Shown here: piece after piece, positions 1-8,100 of the stretch | Numbering within the stretch: the first letter of the stretch is position 1 | Layout: the number at the start of each line of letters is the position of its first letter | Assembly (NCBI GenBank): GCA_025349905.2 | Contig: MU624984.1 | Coordinates: forward strand, 1-15,004 | Length of the DNA: 15,004 nucleotides | Reading direction: 5' to 3' | Source: Blastocladiella britannica | Taxonomy: Eukaryota > Blastocladiomycota > Blastocladiomycetes > Blastocladiales > Blastocladiaceae | Notes under the pieces: generated by a model | The model's input: only the letters and a program-made list of their open reading frames with translations | Database searches by the model: none | Told to the model about the DNA's origin: nothing | Position numbers and translations under genes: made by a program

Positions 1-1038
1 GGCCGCTGGCCGGCCCCCACCGTGCCGCCGAAATCTCCCAGCAGCGCGCGACCATGCCCAGTCACCATGATGTTGGCGGCTATAAGCATTGGTTGTCATT
101 AGAGTTTGAGCATCAATGAATGAATTGAAAAATGCAAGTGCAAATACATACGCTTGATGTCCATGTGCAGCATGCGCGTGCGGACCTAATACAGGTATTT
201 GTCGATTCAGTAACGTATGCGTGATTGAATGTGGCAACAAGGAGGGAATTGAGTACGCGCCTGAACGGTCTGCACTGATCCGTGCACAGCCCGCAACATG
301 ACTGGAGTTACAAGGATCAACAGGTGCAGCTAGTTTTGGTGGTGATCCGACACATATGAAAAAAAAAAGTATATACGGACCCATCGCCTTCCCTCCAAAA
401 GTGCCAAAGACTGGCACAATGTTGGGATGCAAGCGGCCGTCGGACAAGGTCGACACGCGGCGCGTGAGTTTCGCCTCCGCCTTGATCGCCTTCTCCGCGT
501 CGGCGAGCTTGCGTACATTCTCATCGCACTTCTTGCGCAGTGCCAGCGGCGCGAGCTTGACGGCAGTATCTTTCCTGTGCAATAGTGAAAACAAAAAGGA
601 TCATTGCACTGGGATGAGCTTGGGGGATTGCAATATATAATTGGATCCGTACATCAGAATCACGTCGCCGGACGCGCCTGACAGCAGCATCTGTGCCGGG
701 GTCTTGTGCGTGCCACCCGTGTGGATGCGCCTCTGCTGAACCAGGACGTCGTGCGCCGATTTCATGCCGCCCCGAGCCAGGATCGCCGCCGCGGAGGGCA
801 TCCTATTGCTGTTGTAGTTGTAGATATTTTCAGGATCGTTCCCCATCACTGGCAGCAGCTCGCGGAGGAACTGCTCCGTGTCGGCCTCGATCTCCTCGTC
901 GAGGCTCGCGAATTCCTTGAAATTGTCAACGTTGGCGGTGGTGTTGTTTGTGGATCCGCTCGCCATGGTGGCAGGGGCGGCGGGTTCGGCCGGAGCGGCG
1001 GGAGCACCGAAAAGGACCTTGCGTAAAAGGGCAAACAT
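1..1038 (-). CDS. Protein kinase, 5' part (runs off the left edge)
   Basis: Likely a eukaryotic protein kinase; substrate unknown. The first exon (1038-653) opens with MFALLRK and carries about 110 residues of Ala/Pro/Asn-rich sequence, then a short glycine loop, SGASGDVILM. A GTACGG donor at 652 and CACAG acceptor at 575 join it to an exon starting at 574. The junction reads VILMKDTAVKL, giving the beta-3 AVK lysine. HPNIVPVFGTF follows (subdomain IV). A 34-nt exon (185-152) and an exon from 79 to the edge join to give HMDIKPANIMV (catalytic loop, HRD changed to HMD) and LLGDFGG (DFG). The hinge and helix E exon(s) between about 378 and 186 are not resolved; 329-276 is a candidate (LHLLILVTPVMLRAVHGS) but its splice phase does not fit cleanly. 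The catalytic Asp, DFG and beta-3 Lys are present, so an active kinase is likely. The C-terminal lobe lies outside the window. Confidence 0.8.
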
Positions 1039-1805
1039 GACTATTATGGAGTTTAATTCTAGTCAGCGGTGCGTGCGCAAGCTGGATCTGAATGAAGTGA
1101 GAATGGATCGAAATGTACTGGAAGCCACGCAAGTAGTTGGGTAAAGTGTCCAGGGAGAATTTTTTTGACGAGCTGCTCGTTGGATTCAATAGTAAAGTAT
1201 TGGTCCCTTCAATCGATTTGGTGTAATATATTTACGAACCAGCGTATTACGATTTTATCGAGTCATGGAGGGGAAGGGGATATATGGCGTGGAGACCACG
1301 GCAAGTAGGCCGTCGGCTCGTTCTATATTCATTTTCGGTTCGTCCTTGTATAATATTATATGATAATATGTTGTAAAAGGGATGGCCAGGAATCAGTCAA
1401 GGAAATGGAAGCGTTCAGTGAGACTTCAACTGGCACAGCGGGTTCAACCCAGCGGTTCCCACTGGAAGTGAACTCAACTTCGAAAAACCCGCAGCAAATA
1501 CAAATTACCCCCAATCACGCCACGCACGCGCGCTGCCCGTATGATTGCGGTGCAATTTTTTCGTGCCTAGCTTTCATTTTTAAGGTGTCCAATCAAGGCA
1601 AATTTGGGCAAGTTTTCCTCAGCGCGAATGCAATCGACTCGACCCTCTGCGGACAGCTCAAGCATCGCGCAAAGGTGGTTTTACTATTTAAACCGTCCCA
1701 TTCCCTCGCCCCTCTCGTTCTTTTCGAAGCACTCCATCAAGCGATCGCTCTTTCGCTCACCTTGTCATTCAGTCCTCCCTCATTACCATTTACTCCACAA
1801 ACACC
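1039..1805. other. Intergenic region between divergent genes, with promoter block copy A
   Basis: This 767-bp gap separates the divergent kinase and pseudo-helicase genes, so it should hold both promoters. No convincing gene is seen: an open frame at 1360-1809 has no recognisable protein features and overlaps the repeated block at 1520-1707. A TATTTAAA stretch near 1684, about 115 bp upstream of the pseudo-helicase ATG, is a possible TATA-like element. Confidence 0.6.
1520..1707 (+). repeat. Duplicated promoter block, copy A
   Basis: This block is clearly similar to 3499-3679. Shared words in the same order include CCACGCACGCGC, GCGGTG, AAGGTGTCC, TCAAGGCA, TGGGCAA, TCGACTCGA, CCCTCTGCGGACAG, CAAGCAT and ATTCCCTC. 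It ends 98 bp before the pseudo-helicase ATG, close to the distance of copy B from its gene. That matched position points to a shared promoter or 5' region, not a randomly inserted element. Confidence 0.85.
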
Positions 1806-3137
1806 ATGACCACCAAGTCGACCCCCACTGCTGGCACAGCCGTCGCCAAGCAGGTGCCGTCCGTCCGCACGTCCGGAAAAGTTATTGCCGGTGACGTAGC
1901 CCAGCAGGCGCCGGTGCTGTCTGTTCTGACGGCTACCCGTATCCTCGTCCTTGGGAAGCGCATCGACGATCTGACTGCCGCTATGAAAGAATTGCCTCGC
2001 CACAGGGTAATGCTTCACTCTTTTTTCATTGGGCTCTTACGACCCTCATCTAAATTATCTCTACCGCTCCATTTTATAGGTGCGCCAGCAGTTTGGCAGT
2101 GGAAAGTTCTTCTGGTGGGTCGGCCCGAACGATATTGTCGTTGCAGGTATCGACAAGCTCCAGAATGCGGCCAACTGGAACCGGTGGTCGATCAAGCCCA
2201 AGGAATGGTCCCTAATCATCATCCTTAATGTACGTTTTTCATTTTTGGGCATAATCAACTGTATACTCATGGCAAGCACTTGAATAATGAATGAATAGGC
2301 GACCAGTGTGTGTACCATGCAGGTCAAGGAAATTTTGAAACGCTTTCATTTGAATGACGACGAGGGTCGCCACATCAACGTCCTTGGTTACGGGAGCACC
2401 CTAGAGCGCTACGATGGAAAGTCCCTGACGACTTTCTTCAAAGATCGTATGTATTTCCTGCCGTTATGATTTCCAAACTGGCACAGACCTCTGATCAATC
2501 ATTCTTTTATTTAGTTCAATATGGCCTTGGCATTCAGGAGGGCATGTCGATGCGCGTACTCCGCCAGCTCAACGTCTACAAGGCGACCCTCGAGAACAAC
2601 AGCACTCGTCGTGCCACCATCGCCAACGTCACCAACAACCTGGTGAAACACCCCGACCACAACCGCATTGTCCTTTTCGTCGATTCGTATGTTGACGCGG
2701 ATAAGATTGTCGAGAGCATCAACAAGTGCTGGACCGCGCCGGTCGCCGCGAAATGGTTGGCGGCCATGACGGAAAAGGACCAAAAGGCGGTCGTTCGCGA
2801 CTACAACGCGGGCCGGATCCGCGTGCTGGTCAAGATCTCCTCCACGAAGGATATTGGCCTGGAGCATGTGGACGTTTTGGGTACGCGTTTTTTTTTATCC
2901 ACGACTCTGCAATTCATTCAGGCGGACTCACATACCTGCCATATTTTATCAGCAATTGCTCGCCATGTGAAATCCCACCAAGAATACTTGAACATCCTTC
3001 TCTCGGTGCAAGTGATCGGTCCGGCCAACACTCCTCTGTCGATCATCGAGTTCGGCACGGCGGCCGAAGGGGTGACATACCAGAACGTACACAAGGTCCT
3101 CGCCTACCAGGCCAAGTGCTTCTCGGGGCAGAACTAA
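1806..3137 (+). CDS. Degenerate IRC3-type SF2 helicase (pseudo-helicase)
   Basis: Five exons: 1806-2006, 2080-2229, 2299-2446, 2515-2880 and 3013-3137, giving 329 aa. The layout follows IRC3-like DEAD/H helicases, but the catalytic motifs are lost. RTSGKV (21-26) sits where Walker A GSGKT belongs. RILVLGKR (45-52) matches motif Ia and DIVVAGIDKL (85-94) matches motif Ib. LIIILNAT (112-119) occupies the DEAH strand, with LNAT replacing DEAH and the usual spacing to ILKRF. VLGYGSTLERYDGKSL (145-160) is the IRC3 motif III region with SAT changed to GST. The second RecA domain shows RIVLFVDSY (217-225) and YNAGRIRVLV (263-272), while motifs V and VI are degraded. The frame and splice sites are intact, so it is probably expressed, perhaps as a nucleic-acid-binding or scaffold protein. 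The last intron uses a less usual AAG acceptor at 3012. An AATAAA lies at 3208. Its upstream block is shared with the gene at 3761. Confidence 0.8.
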
Positions 3138-3207
3138 GAGCCCTTCCTCCTATTACTATGACGAAACTATGCCAAAATTAAGAATACCTAACGCGCGCTA
3201 TATATAT

Positions 3208-3213
3208 AATAAA
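3208..3213 (+). promoter_or_regulatory. Poly(A) signal of the pseudo-helicase gene
   Basis: A canonical AATAAA lies 70 bp after the TAA stop, in an AT-rich run. Confidence 0.5.
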
Positions 3214-3260
3214 AAATTATGGAGGAAAATAGTTGATGTGAATATGAAATAATGAAAATA

Positions 3261-3308
3261 TCTCTTATGCTTCTTGAAATCTTTTGAACGTCTTCAAAAC
3301 CAACCATG
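3261..3308 (+). repeat. Relic of the Pin1 upstream/start region
   Basis: This 48-bp segment resembles 4405-4449, which ends at the Pin1 ATG. Shared words in order are TCTCTT, CTTGA, CTTTTGAACG and ACCAACCATG. Similarity fades after the ATG. It is best read as the truncated 5' end of Pin1 left behind by a tandem duplication. Confidence 0.6.
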
Positions 3309-3498
3309 AGGGTCGGAATTATATTTATTTGATGAATGAAAGATATTGATGCTGAATACGGAGGGGCCACAGAGCGAGACCTAGTTTAGGAGCTGACCGA
3401 AACCTGTCAGCAAAAAAACAGCGAAAACGTGTCCAAAAGTCTCGTGCGTCTCTCCTTTTCAATTTGTTTCGCAGCAATCCGCAGCACTAAGCCGCAAG

Positions 3499-3679
3499 CC
3501 ACGCACGCGCTGCCCGCATGACAGCGGTGAAATTTCACCACCCGCATTTTGAGGTGTCCCCTCAAGGCAGATATGGGCAAATGTCCCTCACGCTCATGCA
3601 TTCGACTCGAAAGCCCTCTGCGGACAGGCCCAAGCATTGAGCCAGCCCGGCGAGGTACAAATACCGCTCCGATTCCCTC
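3499..3679 (+). repeat. Duplicated promoter block, copy B
   Basis: Second copy of the block at 1520-1707, ending 81 bp before the ATG of the 174-aa gene. The two copies differ by many substitutions and small gaps, so the duplication is not recent. Both genes also begin ATGACC (Met-Thr). Confidence 0.85.
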
Positions 3680-3760
3680 TTCTCTTACCCTTTTGTTTTC
3701 CAACCAGCTCGTCAAGCAACTAGGCAGCACCGCGAACCAAACCCATTTCTTACAACAAGC

Positions 3761-4285
3761 ATGACCTCCCTCGAGTCCCTCAAAGCCCAACTCGACTTGA
3801 AGAAGAAAGAGCGCGCGTTGGAGGCCAAGGTCGCGGCAAAGGTCGCGGCAAAGGTCGCGGCAAAGGACGCTGAGATCGATGCGCTCATGGCCCAGATCAA
3901 CGCCATGACTCTGGCGGCCGCCGGGCCGGTCGAGTACCTGAGGGTGGGTGGGGAAAAGGTGGCCATCGACCCCCGCGACTCGAAGGCGGCTGCCGTGATC
4001 CGCCGCGCCCGGGCCAAGGGAAAGAAGTGGGCGAAGAAGGCCATGATGCACAACGGCCGGCTTCATATTCCAGCAATCGATTACGCGTTGCTGTCCAAGC
4101 ATAAGTACAAGAATGACAAGGTTGCCAGGACCATGCTCGGTGACTTAATTCGCAACGGCGCGCGGCTCTCTGGCAACTGCGCCGAGAATTATGTGTGGCA
4201 CGAAGGCGTTTGCAAGGGCTACCCAAGCGGGCCGATCCTCATGACATGGGAAGCGTTGGGCCAGTACGTTCTTCCGCACTTGTGA
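3761..4285 (+). CDS. Unrecognised 174-aa protein with N-terminal coiled coil
   Basis: Single-exon gene; I do not recognise the family. Residues 1-50 are a Lys/Glu/Ala-rich predicted coiled coil containing three exact 12-bp repeats (3827-3862) that encode KVAA units, followed by DAEIDALMAQINAMTL. A basic stretch, RRARAKGKKWAKKAMM, lies near residues 87-102. The C-terminal half is mixed and probably folded, with two cysteines and WHEGVCKGYPSGP near residues 146-158. There is no signal peptide or membrane segment. The frame has GC-rich codon use like its neighbours, an ATG at the same relative position behind the shared promoter block, and a TGA stop. It lies 161 bp upstream of Pin1 on the same strand. 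The coiled coil plus basic region would allow oligomerisation and nucleic-acid or acidic-partner binding, but that is inference. Confidence 0.65.
   Translation: MTSLESLKAQLDLKKKERALEAKVAAKVAAKVAAKDAEIDALMAQINAMTLAAAGPVEYLRVGGEKVAIDPRDSKAAAVIRRARAKGKKWAKKAMMHNGRLHIPAIDYALLSKHKYKNDKVARTMLGDLIRNGARLSGNCAENYVWHEGVCKGYPSGPILMTWEALGQYVLPHL
3827..3862 (+). repeat. Three tandem 12-bp repeats
   Basis: Three exact copies of AAGGTCGCGGCA sit in frame in the coiled coil of the 174-aa protein, followed by a diverged fourth start (AAGGACGC). Unit number could vary between strains. Confidence 0.9.
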
Positions 4286-4404
4286 GGGGGAGGGGGGCGC
4301 CATTTCTTCTGGGGACGCGTTCGTCACCAGCGCGAGAACATGGGCACCGAGTGATCGGGAATATTGTATTTTTTTTTAATTGAATGAAATGTTTGGTTTT
4401 TCCT

Positions 4405-4449
4405 TCTCTTTTGCGCTTGATACTTTTGAACGACTTGTCACCAACCATG
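4405..4449 (+). promoter_or_regulatory. Pin1 5' leader, similar to the relic at 3261-3308
   Basis: This pyrimidine-rich leader ends at the Pin1 start codon in the context ACCAACCATGG. It is the intact partner of the relic upstream. Confidence 0.5.
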
Positions 4450-5052
4450 GCCGTACGTCCGCTCAGCCCAGGTTCCTTTGAATAATATATTGATCGACCA
4501 ACAATAGGACTCGGAATCTCTGCCCCCGCCGTGGGAGAAGCGCCACTCGGCGACCAAGAACCGCCCGTACTACTTTAACCCGGAGACGCGTGCCTCGCAG
4601 TGGGAGCCCCCCGTGGCCTCCTCTTCCTCGTCCGAGGGTGGTGCGCGTGGACCCGAGGGCACGATCCGTGCGTCGCACATCTTGGTCAAGCACCGCGACT
4701 CGCGCCGGCCGCAGTCGTGGCGCCAGCCCGAGGTATATTCCTTATATTCTACCCACTCTATTCAAATACTGACATAATAAAGTAATAGCCCATCACCATC
4801 ACCAAAGAAGAGGCCCTGGCCCAGGTGGAAAAGCACCGTGCCGCGATCGTCGACAAGCAAGTGACGTTTGATGACTTGGCCCGGGATGTGTCGGACTGCT
4901 CGTCGGCGCGCAACGGCGGGGACTTGTCGTTCTTTGGCCGCGGGCAGATGCAGAAGCCGTTCGAGGACGCGGCGTTTGCGCTGCAGGTCGGCGAGCTCTC
5001 GGAGCCCGTGTTCTCCGACTCGGGCGTGCACATTATCTTGCGGACCGCTTGA
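4447..5052 (+). CDS. PIN1/ESS1: Pin1/Ess1-type peptidyl-prolyl cis-trans isomerase
   Basis: Parvulin that isomerises phospho-Ser/Thr-Pro bonds; in fungi Ess1 acts on the RNA polymerase II C-terminal domain. Three exons (4447-4452, 4508-4732, 4789-5052) give 164 aa against 163 in human PIN1. The WW domain has W11 (LPPPWEKR), YYFNPET and W34 (SQWEPP). The isomerase domain has H59 (ASHILVKH), the phosphate-binding pair R68/R69 (SRRPQSW), the catalytic Cys at 114 ([12 protein letters not shown]) and the C-terminal histidine at 158 (SGVHIILRT). A Ser/Gly-rich linker joins the domains. The first exon is only ATGGCC, with donor GTACGT and acceptor AATAG; no other in-frame Met precedes the WW domain. 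Introns are 55 and 56 bp. The gene ends 48 bp from the stop of the convergent glycogenin gene, so their 3' UTRs probably overlap. Confidence 0.97.
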
Positions 5053-5070
5053 ATTCTTCAATAATTTTAC

Positions 5071-5076
5071 AATAAA
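5071..5076 (+). promoter_or_regulatory. Poly(A) signal of Pin1
   Basis: AATAAA lies 18 bp after the TGA stop, between the convergent Pin1 and glycogenin stops. Cleavage 10-30 bp downstream would fall at or inside the glycogenin coding end, so the two transcripts would overlap antisense. Confidence 0.6.
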
Positions 5077-5100
5077 AACACACACAAAAAAGTGGTTGGA

Positions 5101-8100
5101 TCAGTCCTTGCGGAACCAGTGCGACACCTTGGAAAAGATCGACGACTTTTTCTTACCGGATTTGCTCACGCGCGCGCGCCGCGGCTGGGCCGACCCGGCG
5201 CCCATGGCCAGCGACTCGTCGAGCGAGCTCAGCGACACCATCGACTGCCGATTGGCCGCGATCGTTTCCGCCGAGTTACCCGCGGTTGCGCTGTCGGACT
5301 TGATTGGGCGGCGGAACGGGTGCGGGTGGAGTTGCGGTGACGCCGCGGCTGCTTCCGACTTGCTCACGACCGTGACGGTGGTGGCAGTCACGGTCTGTGT
5401 GGTGTGGGTCGCAAGCGACGGCCGGCGAACCAGCGCCGGTGGTCCTGCTCCTGCTCCAGCACCGGCAGCGATGGTAGCGGCGGCGGTGCCCGAATCGGCC
5501 GACGGCAACTGCGCTGGTGACGAACCACCAACCAGACCGGCGGCAGACGACGATGCGCGCATCAGGACCTTGATGGATTCGGTCGAGTCGCGGCGTAGCG
5601 CCGACTTGCCAGCGCTGCCGCCGGGCGGCGAGACTAGTGGCACCGAGTTAGCCTCTGCGCTAGAGTGATGTGGGATCGTCATCGAGAGCGTCTTGGTGGA
5701 AGGAACTGGAGCCGCCACTACCACGTCAGCTACAACCACGTCCTCATCCACATCCGCCTCGTCGTCGGTCGAGTCGCGCGGCATCTCTGGGAACTTGACA
5801 ATGTAATCGGCCTCGCTGCCGCGCATGTACACTTCGCTACCCGCCGCCGACGGCGCGTCCGAGTGACCCGTGCCCTGACGCGAGTGCAAGATCGTCGGCC
5901 CGACCGTCACGTAGGTACTGGCGCGCGCCAGGGCTGCGGTGGCATTGGGCGGGGCGTCGGACCCGAGCATGATGCGTGTGGGCACGGCAGCGGCGTCCGG
6001 GATCGCGGACGGCGGGGTGGTGCTGAGCTTGGCGGGCGATCCGCCGCGACTCATGGTCATGGCCGACCACGCCGGCGCGCCAAACTCGGTAGTCGTCTGA
6101 TGATGCTCGGGAGCGGAGGCGGCAGTCGCCACCAGGTCCGAAGTGAAAGGAGCGGTCGTGGACGCAATCAGGACACTGGCCCTGGGGTTGGGCGACTTGG
6201 GCACCGTAGTGACCGACACGCTCCGGCCCACCACCATTGTGGCGGCGTCGGGGGCGTCCAGGCGGCCCAGCGTCGACACGATCCCGGACCCGCCGAGGAA
6301 CGGCGACCGTGGGCCGTGCGTCGTTGCCGTTGTCGTTGTCGTTGTCGTCTCCGTTGTTGCTTCCAGCGAGGTAGCAGCAGCGGCGGCAGCAATGGACACG
6401 GACGGGCTCGTGGTGATGACAGGTGCCGACGACGACAACGATGTCGTGGTGACCGTGGGCGAGTTCTGCTGCAGCGCGTCCAGCTGAATGCTCAGCAACG
6501 ACTTTGGCCGGTTGAGTGACGGCGACCGCAGGACTCCCGAGGTGGACAAGGACATAGTCGGCGACGTCGGGGTCGGAATGAACGGCAGCGGCGTGGGCTC
6601 GTCCGTCTCGTCAGCAACATCAATGGTCGCGCCCGAGTCGACCTTGAGCACCTTGTCGCTTCCAGGGCGGCGACGGATGGACGTTGGCGGCGCTTGCGGC
6701 TGGATTGGTGCTGCTGGTGCTGCTGCGGCTGCGGTCGATGGGGCGACGGCGGTACCGGTCTGGCCGTCGGTCGAGCGACGCGCGACTTGAATAGCGATCT
6801 GAGTCGTCGTGGTCGTCGTGACTTTCGTAGCGGCTTCATCATCCGCCTTGGGCTGCGGCGAAATGGGGACCACAGTTGAAGGCGACGCAGCGACGATTGC
6901 CAGTGGCGGCGACGCAGCACGAGGAGACGCCGCGATAACAGTGGCCGCCGACTTGTGGGCGGCACCACTTGGCCGCACGCCAATGACGATCCCATCGTCG
7001 TCCTCGTCGTCATCGTCCTCCTCATCCTCGTCCTCATCCGCAGGAACAGCGGGGGCAGACTGAGGCGGGCGGTCCAGCGTCAACCAGCGGCCAGCGTCGC
7101 GCGACGGGTTAGGCGAGCCCGATCCTGAGACGGGCGACGCTGGACGCGCCAGCGGCAAGAGACCCAGCGGCGCGTTCTCGCTGTTATCGTCGTCCGACGC
7201 GTCCTCGACTGGTGCCACGTGAGCAGCAAGGCTATCGTCGTCATGGTCGACGGGGACGGGTGAAGTGCGGCCAGCAGAGGCAGGAAGCACGGCCGCCACC
7301 ATAGCTTGCTGCTGGTAATACTGCTGCTGCTGGTGTTGAGCGTTGAGCGCCGCGTCCGACGCGCTGCTACTGACGTAGCTCCAGCGCGGATTCACCGTCA
7401 TCCCAACCAGGCTGGTGGTGGACTTGAGCCGCAGCGGCGGAATGTACTCGTGGTCGATATCCTCGTCCTCGCCGCCCACGCCACCGTACTCGTCGCCATA
7501 CTCGTCACCGTCTTCGCTGATGTAGTCGCCGCCGCCCTCGGGCCAGCCAACGGCCGACCCGGGCCGCATGGCGGGCGTCGAACTGGGCGACAGAACCGCG
7601 TGGTCTGGCGGGCGGGCACCCACGCCGCCACCATGGGTCTTGAGCATCCACCCAAGGACCAGCGAGTCGATTTCAGGGTCGTCGAGGTCGGCGAAGTTGC
7701 CGCCACCTGAATTGCGCGCACTGCTGCTGTTGCCGGCGCCGCTGAACGCGGCCGTGTGGCCGTACATGGCGTTTGCGCCGCCAAGAGACATGAGCGAGAC
7801 CGACGACACCGTGCGCTTGTCGACCAGCGGTGGCGGGAACGGGAACGCCGCCGACACCAGCGACGATGTGCGACGGAATCCGGGTGGCCCGCCGACACCA
7901 CCGGCGATCGACGGCGTCGACGAGGTACGGGTCAACGGGCGGTCGGCGGTGCCGGTCGGGCTGGTGGGCATGTAACTGTCAGACTCGGCGAGCTGTTGCT
8001 GCAGCTGCTGCTGGTGGTGGAACCCCGAGTGGCTCGAGAACGTGCGTTTCAGCCGCAAGATCGGGCGCGTATCGTCCTCGTCCTCGTCGCTGTGTCCCGT

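Larger units (their letters stand above)
3138..3760. other. Intergenic region with poly(A) signal, Pin1 start relic and promoter block copy B
   Basis: No gene is supported here. From left to right it holds the 3' UTR of the pseudo-helicase with AATAAA at 3208-3213, an AT-rich stretch, a segment (3261-3308) resembling the upstream/start region of the Pin1 gene, and promoter block copy B (3499-3679). The long minus-strand frame from 3407 to 4102 is antisense to the next gene and is not supported. Confidence 0.6.

Noticed and set aside
1430..1470. Possible tRNA T-loop (GGGTTCAACCCAG)
   Set aside because: No matching A-box, acceptor stem or cloverleaf arms could be drawn around it.
1360..1809. 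149-aa plus-strand open frame before the pseudo-helicase
   Set aside because: It covers the duplicated promoter block; the equivalent frame is not kept in copy B and no protein features are seen.
3407..4102. 231-aa minus-strand open frame
   Set aside because: It overlaps promoter block copy B and the 174-aa gene antisense; no motif and biased composition.
5665..6519. 284-aa plus-strand open frame antisense to the glycogenin tail
   Set aside because: Arg/Gly/His-rich composition typical of an antisense shadow in GC-rich low-complexity coding DNA.
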